Positions 34,894-42,693 of a stretch of 46,472 bases of DNA are shown one piece after another. The position numbers and the translations under genes were made by a program. The stretch lies in contig CALCCA010000077.1 in NCBI GenBank assembly GCA_937899725.1, forward strand, positions 1 through 46,472, in the 5' to 3' direction. The notes below the pieces were generated by a model. That model had not been told where the DNA came from, did no database searches, and was given only the letters and a program-made list of their open reading frames with translations. Each line of letters opens with the position of its first letter. Position 1 is the first letter of the stretch. Source of the stretch: an uncultured Halomicronema sp. GTDB taxonomy: Bacteria; Cyanobacteriota; Cyanobacteriia; Phormidesmidales; Phormidesmidaceae.

Positions 34894-36182
34894 TTATTCG
34901 ATTGGCACGTCAAATCTATCCTTAGCGATCACCACACCATTCTGGACGGCATAGCACTCAACTATGTGACCTCCTCTAAAGCTAGTATCTTCACGATTGA
35001 TTTCGGAGCCTAAATCAGCAAATATCTCTCCTCGGATCATATCTTTCTTCTTGGCTATCTCGCCACGGTTTAGAACCTTCCAGTAAAGCGAATACTGCCC
35101 ATTAATATCATGCTCCTTGACAAAGAACTCGAGCTTTATCCCTCTAGGAAGGAGAGACTTTTTTTGAAAAAACTCAAATAAAGAACGCTTCATATGCTCA
35201 TCGTGGCGATAATTGCCTCCAATTTTAATGTTGGATCGGATGTCAAGCGGGAACCTGTCTTCTATAAACTGTTCTGTGTTTCTCCAAGATGTTTCAGAGT
35301 AAGTTGCTGTATCCGCTTGAGTAGCTGGTCTATTTGGGAAAGGCCTTCCATATACCTTCTTCCACTTATCATAGGCAACATCTTGCTCGCCAGACTCTAT
35401 TGCTTTTAAGCATAATTCATAAGCCTTCTTCGCTTTTTTTTGAAACTTTTTCTTTACTTTGACTCTCTGATTACTTCCAAGCGCTGCATAATAATCTTGC
35501 TCAGGTTCATCCTTTAAATACTTAAAGAAATCTCGACTCATTTCATCATAATGGCCATAACTCTTGTTGTCATAGTAAGTTGTTGACTTCAAGAAATTAT
35601 AGGCTAAAGTGTCAATCAATAATCCCCCATCCCTATTCCATGTTTGTTCTTCCAGGCTCTAGCCATTTTGCAAAGACGACGAAGATTTTTATTAGTTTGG
35701 ATGTCTAATTCTGATATTGCCTCTATCTCCTCGCGAGGTTTTGTTATTTTCCATTGCCCACCGTTATAACTATCAGGATACTTGAAGCTGTTGTCATCTT
35801 GTTCAAATACCGGTTGTACCTCAATATGGAAATTCGTATATTGAACGCATACTACAAGGCGATCTACAGAGATTTTAGTTTTAGGATATCTGAGTTTAAT
35901 TGCCTCTTTAGTGTCGGACAAGAGCTGGTATTGCTTTCCGTCTTTATACTTATCCCACAATCCTTTCGGCATAATATAAAGCATATCTAGATCTGAGATT
36001 CCGTTGATGGCAGTCCATCGACCAATAGAACCTACTTTCAAGGAGTTTGCTGTTTTCGACTCTGAGTTCCTGAATTCCTTGTTTAAGGAAGCTGTGACTT
36101 CTCCATATCTATTACTTATCTCACCAGTATTTTCTATTGCTAGGTTGTCCAAGAAGTCGTTAAACATTGTTGATATAGTCAA
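34894..36182 (-). pseudogene. SMODS/CD-NTase with AGS-C sensor domain, split by a one-base shift
   Basis: The first part (36182-35616, 188 codons) is the nucleotidyltransferase core: GSIGRWTAINGISDLDMLYI (Gly51-Ser52, Asp64, Asp66), FHIEVQPVF with the third acidic residue, and NGGQWKITKPREEIEA. It ends after GIGMG. The second part (35619-34894) continues LLIDTLAYNFLKSTTYYDN and carries an AGS-C domain (KLEFFVKEHDINGQYSLYWK, then KKDMIRGEIFADLG and SFRGGHIVECYAVQNG). One extra G in the 5-G run at 35624-35628 would read MGGLLIDTLAYNF, as in intact relatives. The TTG start at 36182 is supported by AAGGAG with 9-base spacing. Known role: CBASS nucleotide second-messenger synthase; SLATT is the partner. 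Confidence 0.82.
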
Positions 36183-36532
36183 TACAGGATGCTCCTTATA
36201 ATTGATTTTACGTCGCTATCAATTATTGTAGTTCAAAAATACTTGCTTCAACTCGGCGTGAGTTCATTTTTTTTGAGATGCAAATAATACAAGAGGATGT
36301 GCCGATTATCTAATAGCTTAACTTTTGACTCTCATGCACTATGAAAACTTCTCACATGAATTTTTCGTTCTCAGTAAACCCATGATTAAGTAGGTGGGAC
36401 GAATCAAGTTCAAGATAGAGAAAGTGGTCAGAATCCTCTCCAAACAAAGCTTTTGAAAATCATGAAGGAACTGTGTCAGCTTACAAATGATTGAGTCCTC
36501 TTACTTACTATTTGAATAAAACCTATATGTAG
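36183..36532. other. AT-rich island spacer
   Basis: About 350 bases between the CD-NTase start and the integrase. No gene is seen. It must carry the CD-NTase promoter; TTGAAC near 36228 is one weak candidate for a minus-35 box. Confidence 0.4.
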
Positions 36533-37273
36533 TTAAAACTCCGGGAACTGCGGTCGGTCAAGCATATGACCGTAGGTTTCAGCTACCATTCGAGTGCTGG
36601 TATGTCCTGCAATTTGTGCTGCTTGTGGCAATGACCAGCCTTTGTACTCAATGCCATGACTCAGCAACGTATGGCGAGTAGTGTAAGGCGGTCGATACTT
36701 GATGCCTGCCTGCTTGCAAGTCTTTAACCACACCCGTTCTCTAAAGTTGTGGTCATCAATGACGCAACCTCTCGCGGTGGTGAAAACTAGGTCATCAGGT
36801 TGGCTCTCAGGAGAGCGACGACCTTGGAAGAGAGTCACGAGATGATCTCTCAGTGGAAGCGTTCTCACGTTCACTGTTTTGGTTGGTTTACGCTGGCGAG
36901 CATACCCTGCTGTCTTGCCATCTTCAGACCGTGCCATCGTCTCTGAGATAGTGACCTGCTTTCGGTCAAGGTCGATGTGTTGCCACCTAAGCCCGATCGC
37001 TTCACTCGGTCGCAAGCCTAGCGAGAGCATGACGTAACAAAAGTCGTAATAGTGGCGGCTATGCAGGTCAAACTTGAGCGTTGTCAAGAACCGCTCTATC
37101 TCATCACGGGTAAAGGGCTGACGGTTTTGTACAGAACGAGAACACTTCAGCGGTTTGATGGTGGTGTACGGATTGATGGGAAACAGCTCTTGCTCAACAC
37201 ACCAGCGACCGAAAGCACAGAGCAGGGTGAGGTTTTGGTTAGCGACACGGGGTGATTGCCGCGATTGCCTTTC
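36533..37273 (-). pseudogene. Tyrosine recombinase/integrase, N-terminus missing
   Basis: 246 in-frame codons with no start at the upstream end (a TAA precedes). The core-binding remnant reads LLCAFGRWCVEQELFPINPY and SVQNRQPFTRDEIERFL. The catalytic domain has the Arg in LGLRPSEAIGLRW, HTLLSHGIEYKGWSLPQAAQ with the upstream TTRH, and the Tyr in GHTSTRMVAETYGHML. Catalytic residues remain, but the N-terminal domain is lost, so it is probably inactive. It likely mobilised the tRNA-Val-linked island containing the CD-NTase/SLATT pair. I found no second copy of the tRNA 3' end within the window. Confidence 0.8.
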
Positions 37274-37283
37274 TTATAATTAC

Positions 37284-37690
37284 TTAGTCTAAACTCCAGT
37301 AACTCAACCAGTCGATGAAAGCGACCAACAGCGACAAGAAACGGATGCCCGCTTCAATATCTTGCTGGAAGAAACCAGACGAGATCGCCACCGCAGCGAC
37401 GAGCGAGCTGCCGCCAACGAACAGGTCTTTAGCGCCTGTATTCTTGTTCAAAAGTCTTCGCAGATCCACTTGGCGCAACATTTCAGCGCAAGCCCCATTT
37501 GCTGCCGCTTCGGGAAGCTGCGCTTGCTGACTGGGAATTTGAATGGTAAAAGTCGCCTCAGCGCCAGGGGCGGTATGGCACAATAGCTGCCCGCTATGAA
37601 GTTCGATGACAATCTGGTAGCTGATCGACATGCCCATACCCGTACCTTTATCGGACGACATGCGACCAAGGCAATAACTCATGCCAACAG
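37284..37690 (-). pseudogene. Gene scraps including a histidine-kinase ATPase C-terminus
   Basis: The minus-strand frame joins unrelated pieces. One is GTGMGMSISYQIVIELHSGQ, followed by CHTAPGAEATFTIQIP, the G2 box and last strands of a histidine-kinase ATPase domain. The other is a short hydrophobic stretch (GGSSLVAAVAISSGFFQQDI, then IRFLSLLVAFIDWL) not known to follow kinases. The frame also runs into the NTF2-like gene, so the whole is not one real protein. It marks the disrupted right border of the island. Confidence 0.6.
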
Positions 37691-37692
37691 CG

Positions 37693-38079
37693 CTAACTAT
37701 AGTCCGCAATTCGCGAGATGCGGTCGTCTTTGAACTCAAATTCTGTTCGTCCATGCAGCTTCAGCACCTCGCCTGCCTTCATCCCGTTTGGCAGATCTGC
37801 TGCCAGCACACCCTCGTAGGCCACGTTGATGGACACCCTATCATTGTCAGCAGCTTCAAATGCCGTCATTGTCTGCTGCCGTGAGGTAAACAGCGCCTTC
37901 GACTGCTGGGCCATTTCGGCAAACTCGCTAATCCCAGAGGCGGTGGCATTGACCTCACCACCTGAGACGTTTTTGAACTCAACTTCAGGATGCAGGGTGG
38001 CGAGCATCCCGGCAATGTCGAAAGTGTTGTAAGCGTGTAGATAGCGATCGATCAAATCACGTTTGTTTTGTTCAATCAT
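37693..38079 (-). CDS. SnoaL/NTF2-like fold protein
   Basis: 128 residues from MIEQNKRDLIDRYLHAYNTF. The cone-shaped alpha+beta NTF2-like pattern is clear: IDRYLHAYNTFDIAGMLATL, HPEVEFKNVSGG, KALFTSRQQTMTAFEA, and KLHGRTEFEFKDDRISRIAD. Such proteins bind small hydrophobic ligands or are enzymes (SnoaL-like). The ligand is unknown. The frame extends 23 codons upstream, but the conserved fold begins at this ATG. Confidence 0.75.
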   Translation of the reverse strand: MIEQNKRDLIDRYLHAYNTFDIAGMLATLHPEVEFKNVSGGEVNATASGISEFAEMAQQSKALFTSRQQTMTAFEAADNDRVSINVAYEGVLAADLPNGMKAGEVLKLHGRTEFEFKDDRISRIADYS

Positions 38080-38368
38080 GATGCTGGTGGGATTGATTTT
38101 TGGGCCGTATACCGGCATGAACTCGTAGTGTGCGATCGCCGACTTCAATAATGACTCCTGCCGATGGTGCGATCGCAGCCCTGACTCTTACTCGATAAAG
38201 ACCTTGCTCTGGTGCTGGCCCTAGGTCGGGCTCTGCTCCTGATCTGAGCATACCAATGACAAATGAGAGACCCGCCCGGTTGCATATCGGTGATGAGTTA
38301 GCCAGGTTGATCTGCGAGCTTGTTAGGACTGTATGATCGCGGCGATTCGCATGGGCAAGGGCGATCGC

Positions 38369-38872
38369 TCACGCTGCAATCAAAGCGTGTAGTCGAAAGC
38401 CTGCGATTTTGGCGATTTCTGCCAGGGCGGTCTGTTGCTCAGTGGCGGCATTATGGGTCAACCGCTGACGAAAGGCGGCCAAGATCGACGCCTGGGTGTG
38501 TTCTTTGACGGCCACGATAAACGGAAACTGAAATTTGTCGCGGTAGGCCTGATTCAGTTGCTGAAACGTTTGATAATCGGCTGGAGCGAGCTGATCGAGG
38601 CCCACACTGGCCTGCTCTTGCACGGACGATCGCGCCATTTTAGCTTTGGTGCCCAAGTCAGGATGGGCGCGAATCAGCGCTAACTGCTGGTCATGAGGGA
38701 GGTTTTGCATGACGGTCACCATGGCCTGATGCAGCGCCGTGACGGTAGCAAAAGGCCGCCGCGACCAGGTCTGATGGGCGATCGCGGGCGTATGTTCAAA
38801 AATATTGCCGAGGGCATCGGTAAAGACCGACTGCTCCATTTGATTGAGCGCCGCGAGGGGGTATCGCGCCAT
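38369..38872 (-). CDS. uraD: OHCU decarboxylase (UraD)
   Basis: 2-oxo-4-hydroxy-4-carboxy-5-ureidoimidazoline decarboxylase, which makes (S)-allantoin from the product of UraH. 167 residues. It shows LNQMEQSVFTDALGNIFEHT, the RAHPDLGTKAKMA motif with the catalytic His, and the KFQFPFIVAVKEHTQASILA block. Length and fold pattern are typical. It lies 1 base after uraH on the same strand and completes the set hpxO-uraH-uraD. Confidence 0.93.
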   Translation of the reverse strand: MARYPLAALNQMEQSVFTDALGNIFEHTPAIAHQTWSRRPFATVTALHQAMVTVMQNLPHDQQLALIRAHPDLGTKAKMARSSVQEQASVGLDQLAPADYQTFQQLNQAYRDKFQFPFIVAVKEHTQASILAAFRQRLTHNAATEQQTALAEIAKIAGFRLHALIAA

Positions 38873-38873
38873 C

Positions 38874-39236
38874 TTAGCTACCTCGATAGGTGCTGTAAGA
38901 CCAGGGTGAAGTTAGCAGCGGCACATGATAGTGAGCATCGGCATCGGCGATGCCAAAGCGCAGCGGCACCTGGTCTAAAAACGGGGGCTGCGGCAGGGTC
39001 GGATCGCGCTGTTGAAAATAGGGGCCGACCTCAAACACCAGTTCGTACAGACCGATTTGAAAGTCAGCATCCGCTAACAGGGGACTGTCGGCCCGTCCGT
39101 CCAAGTTGGTGAGCACGGATTTGAGATGAGTGCGACTGCCCGAGTCCGGCGCGATCGCCCACAGATGGATGGTCATACCCGCAGCAGGGCAGCCATTGGC
39201 GGTATCGAGCACGTGAGTGGTTAACTTGCCAGCCAT
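38874..39236 (-). CDS. uraH: 5-hydroxyisourate hydrolase (UraH, transthyretin-like)
   Basis: Opens 5-hydroxyisourate to OHCU. 120 residues, with the diagnostic N-terminal [15 protein letters not shown] and C-terminal [19 protein letters not shown], plus a catalytic arginine in NLDGRAD. It forms a beta-sandwich tetramer in the family. It is immediately upstream of uraD (shared start/stop area) and 96 bases after hpxO, so all three are probably one mRNA. Confidence 0.94.
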   Translation of the reverse strand: MAGKLTTHVLDTANGCPAAGMTIHLWAIAPDSGSRTHLKSVLTNLDGRADSPLLADADFQIGLYELVFEVGPYFQQRDPTLPQPPFLDQVPLRFGIADADAHYHVPLLTSPWSYSTYRGS

Positions 39237-39332
39237 GAGTCTCTGCGCTTTAGAAATGATTTGGGGATGACCAGCACCGGGCAGCCTGCCCTCGTCCAGG
39301 TGAAGGCGGCTTTTAGGAAACCGTTCTCCCTT

Positions 39333-40496
39333 TTATCGCATGGGGCCGCCCAAAATCACCTTAGCGAGGGCACCGGTCACCGCCGCTGGGTCTTCTTGTT
39401 TAAGTTGGGTATACCAGGCATTCGTTAGATCCAGATCTTTGCCGTAGATGGTATCGGTGCGTTTGCGGGCTTTCAGCACGAGAGACGCTGTGCGGTCTTT
39501 GCGTTCCGCTTCGTAGCGCTGCAGCGCATCGGCCACGCTGATATTGGTTGTGACCAGATAGCGGGTCAGGACTTCCGCATCTTCAACCGCCTGGCAGCCG
39601 CCCTGCCCCAGTGTGGGCGTGGTGGCATGACCCGAGTCGCCGAGCAACACGGCTCGCCCCCGCGCCAATCGAGCGGGCGGGTCAATGTCGTGAATTTCGA
39701 GGCGATTGGTGGCGAGCGGATCGAGCGTTTGAATTAGCGTTTGCACCGGCTGGGGCCAGCCCGCGAAGGTCTTGGCCAATTCCAATCGGCGATCGCTCGG
39801 CTTTACCGACGTGCCCTGGGGCATGGGTGAGCCAAAAAAGAAATAGAAGCGATCGCCGCCAATAGGCATCATGGAGGCGCGGCGACCCTGCCCCACATAA
39901 ATCACCCAGTTGTCCCGCTCACAGAGACCGGGCTGCGCAGCGACGATGCCATTCCAGTTGACATAGTCGGCATAGCGGGGCTCAAGATCATGGCCTAACA
40001 CATGGCGACGCACCACCGAGTGAATGCCGTCAGCACCGACGAGGAGATCGCCCGTGGCGCGATCGCCATTTTCAAACACCGCTGTCACCTGATCCGCTGT
40101 CTCTTCAACGCCGACACAGCGCATTTGCAGCTGCACGCGCTCCGGTCCCGCCGCCTCTAACAACAGCCCCTGCAGCTCCGTGCGCGAGACCGGATAGGGG
40201 CGTTGCCCCACCTGGTTGATCAATGGCCGCAGATCGACGTCGCTCAGTGGCTCATCGCGATCGCTGCGATATTCCATCCGGTTCATGGTGCCACCGATCG
40301 CTGCTAAGCGATCGCCCAACCCCAGGCGGTTTAGCACCTTCACCCCGTTAGACCACAGCGAAATGCCCGCTCCGGCGGGGCGCAGTTCGCGCGTTTTGTC
40401 ATAAATTTCTACGTCGTAACCGGCTTGCTGCATGGCAATGGCGGTGGTTAACCCCCCAATCCCGGCTCCGATGATAATGGCTTTCAGCTTATACAT
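39333..40496 (-). CDS. hpxO: FAD-dependent urate hydroxylase (HpxO-like)
   Basis: Flavin monooxygenase of 387 residues that would oxidise urate to 5-hydroxyisourate with NADH and O2. FAD-binding IIIGAGIGGLTTAIAMQQAG, GAGISLWSNGVKVLNRLGLG, LLVGADGIHSVVR (DG motif), and VLLGDSGHATTPTLGQGGCQ. Class A monooxygenases are broad, but the direct linkage to uraH and uraD makes urate the strong choice. It replaces cofactor-free uricase. The first gene of the operon; the upstream intergenic region has no clear operator. Confidence 0.88.
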   Translation of the reverse strand: MYKLKAIIIGAGIGGLTTAIAMQQAGYDVEIYDKTRELRPAGAGISLWSNGVKVLNRLGLGDRLAAIGGTMNRMEYRSDRDEPLSDVDLRPLINQVGQRPYPVSRTELQGLLLEAAGPERVQLQMRCVGVEETADQVTAVFENGDRATGDLLVGADGIHSVVRRHVLGHDLEPRYADYVNWNGIVAAQPGLCERDNWVIYVGQGRRASMMPIGGDRFYFFFGSPMPQGTSVKPSDRRLELAKTFAGWPQPVQTLIQTLDPLATNRLEIHDIDPPARLARGRAVLLGDSGHATTPTLGQGGCQAVEDAEVLTRYLVTTNISVADALQRYEAERKDRTASLVLKARKRTDTIYGKDLDLTNAWYTQLKQEDPAAVTGALAKVILGGPMR

Positions 40497-41242
40497 AGCA
40501 AATGAGCTTTACAGCCTTCACAGCAACACTTTCAACCGTTGGTGGGAGCCTGCGTGGCCTCACACCTAAACTTAAGGGATTTCTATCAAAATTAGCTACT
40601 TACAGTAGTGAGGCCAGAGATTTCGCGTTGTCCGGCCACCACTGAACTCTACCGCGTCTTTCCCCATCGCAATTCTGCAAAATAGCGCTGCAGATCGAAG
40701 ATCCTCCGTTGTCGCTGCCTCTACACCCTCCGGGCGGGCTACGCCACAACAAAGGGAGCGATTCCACCTCTGAATTGAGATGCCTTCTTTATTAAGGGGG
40801 TTGGGAAGATCGCCCCGGCAATTCTATGAATAGTCCAAACTTAAAGAGTTGTTATGACTAGCCAGAAGCAGCATCCGTAGCGGGGCAAACCCTTTTCGTG
40901 CTAGCGAATCGGTTGAGACCGCAATCCTTAAATGGATCGTTGCCAGAAATTTAGCCCGATGCCTGGCCAATATTGCGGCCTGTTGAAGTCCAGCCACCCC
41001 ACGCAGGTAAGGCGGCGCATGATTAGTCGCGCTGATGGTGTGGTTCATAACGTCGCCGTGCCCGCCGCAATGGCTACAATCTATCGAAAGAGGGTATCGG
41101 TCATGGGCAAACCTCTCCATGATTGATGCGGATAAAACATTTGTTCTGCAAAACGTTATTATTTTCCAACAATAAAGTGATCGTTGCACTATGATATTTA
41201 GAAATTACCTAAACCGTTCAGTTTAATTCAGGTGTGTGGGCT
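40497..41242. other. Divergent intergenic region between hpxO and the RND genes
   Basis: About 745 bases. A 121-codon minus-strand frame at 40824-41189 has cysteines (IDCSHCGGHGDV) but no ribosome site or convincing family, so it is not called. Near 41189 the sequence TTGCACTATGATATTTAG offers a TATGAT minus-10-like box for the efflux operon. Confidence 0.4.
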
Positions 41243-42613
41243 ATGACCTCGCCAAAGCTGGTTTCCTCCGAATCTTTGTCCTCCAGCGTTGTTCACAACC
41301 GCCCGTCAGGTCAAGGGCGCTGGTTCATTGCGGGTGGTCTCGGTATTTTGCTGCTGGGGGGCGGAGTCGTGCTTTGGCGCACGCTATCCTCAGGGCCGCC
41401 CAGTGGCATGCAGGGGCCACCAGGCGTACCAGTCGAGCTGGCACCCGTTCAAACGGGGACTGTGCAAGATAGTTCCGAATTCTTGGGCAGCTTAGAAGCC
41501 CAAGCCGGCGTCGTGCTGCAGCCCGAGGTAGCGGGACGCATCACGCAGGTCTTTGTGACGGCGGGCGATCGCGTCGCCCCAGGCCAGCCAATTATGCTGA
41601 TTAGTCCTGATCGCACCCAGGCAGAAGCCGCTGCCGCTGGGGCCAATGTGACGGCGGCCCGCGCCGCCCGTGAAGCCTCCTCAGCCTCGTTGCAGTCGCT
41701 ACTGTCACGACAGGCAGAATTAGAAGCCGAGCTGGCCCTAGAAGAAGCCGAATTTGAGCGCACCCAATCGCTGGTCGAACAGGGGGCGCAATCGCAGCAG
41801 GAACTTGACCTGGCGACCCGTAATCGGGAAGTCGCGCAGGCTAATCTGGCGTCAGCCCGCAACGAAATTGCGGCGCAGCAGGCGAGTCTGTCCCAGTCGG
41901 AGGCGACACTAGCCCAAGCCCAGGCCAATCAAGCGGCGGCACAGCAAAATCTGCAAGACCGCACTGTGACGGCACCGATCGCAGGCGTGGTGGGCGACTT
42001 GGCCTACAAATTGGGGGACTATGTGACCCCAAGCAATACGATTGCTAATATCACCGACAACGCCACCCTAGAGCTAGAACTGCGAGTACCCATCGAGCAG
42101 CGCGATCGCTTGCAGATGGGGCTGCCCGTCGAGCTATTGTCAGCCGATGGCACCCAAACGGCGGCAACCGGCAGCATCAGCTTTATCTCGCCGCAAACCA
42201 ATGCCGATACCCAAACTGTCTTAATCAAAGCCCGCTTTGAGAACGCTCAGGGCGCTCTACAAGATTCGCAACAGGTAGAAGTGCGGCTGGTGTGGGCCGA
42301 AGATATCGGCGTTTTGGTGCCGACCACGGCCATTTACCGCATCGGTAATGAAACGTTTGTGTACGTTGCCGATGCCGGGACCCCTGAAGAACTGCCGCCC
42401 CCGGAAGCCATGCCGGAAGGCATGCCCGTGCCCGACCAAGTGGCCCGCCAGCAAGCGGTCACGCTGGGAGACATTCAGGGGAATGACTACGAGGTGCTAG
42501 AGGGGCTAGACCCCGGCGATGTGGTGGTCGTCTCTGGTATCTTGAATCTGCAAAATGGGGTGCCCCTCCTCCCGCAAGGGGAAGGCGAGCCGCCTGAGGG
42601 CGAAGGTCCTTAA
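41243..42613 (+). CDS. RND efflux periplasmic adaptor (AcrA/MdtA-like)
   Basis: 456 residues from MTSPKLVSSES. It has an N-terminal membrane anchor (FIAGGLGILLLGGGVVLWRT), a biotinyl-lipoyl half-motif (GSLEAQAGVVLQPEVAGRIT), a long alanine/glutamine-rich coiled-coil hairpin (about 125-235), the second lipoyl half (DRTVTAPIAGVVGDLAYKLG), then beta-barrel and membrane-proximal domains (GSISFISPQTNADTQTVLIK; GLDPGDVVVVSGILNLQNG). It bridges the inner pump to a TolC-type channel. The tail is Pro/Glu/Gly-rich. The pump gene follows after 80 bases. I rejected the GTG three codons earlier. Confidence 0.9.
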   Translation: MTSPKLVSSESLSSSVVHNRPSGQGRWFIAGGLGILLLGGGVVLWRTLSSGPPSGMQGPPGVPVELAPVQTGTVQDSSEFLGSLEAQAGVVLQPEVAGRITQVFVTAGDRVAPGQPIMLISPDRTQAEAAAAGANVTAARAAREASSASLQSLLSRQAELEAELALEEAEFERTQSLVEQGAQSQQELDLATRNREVAQANLASARNEIAAQQASLSQSEATLAQAQANQAAAQQNLQDRTVTAPIAGVVGDLAYKLGDYVTPSNTIANITDNATLELELRVPIEQRDRLQMGLPVELLSADGTQTAATGSISFISPQTNADTQTVLIKARFENAQGALQDSQQVEVRLVWAEDIGVLVPTTAIYRIGNETFVYVADAGTPEELPPPEAMPEGMPVPDQVARQQAVTLGDIQGNDYEVLEGLDPGDVVVVSGILNLQNGVPLLPQGEGEPPEGEGP

Positions 42614-42693
42614 GGGCAGTGCCGTTGGCTGCTCCGCCACGATAACGAGAATAGATGCTGCAATCGCCCCCTTGCTGTTAGGAAAGCTGCTTC

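Noticed and set aside
40824-41189. 121-codon minus-strand frame with IDCSHCGG
   Set aside because: No ribosome site, no recognisable fold, and it occupies the probable promoter region of the RND operon; a decayed element is possible but unproven.
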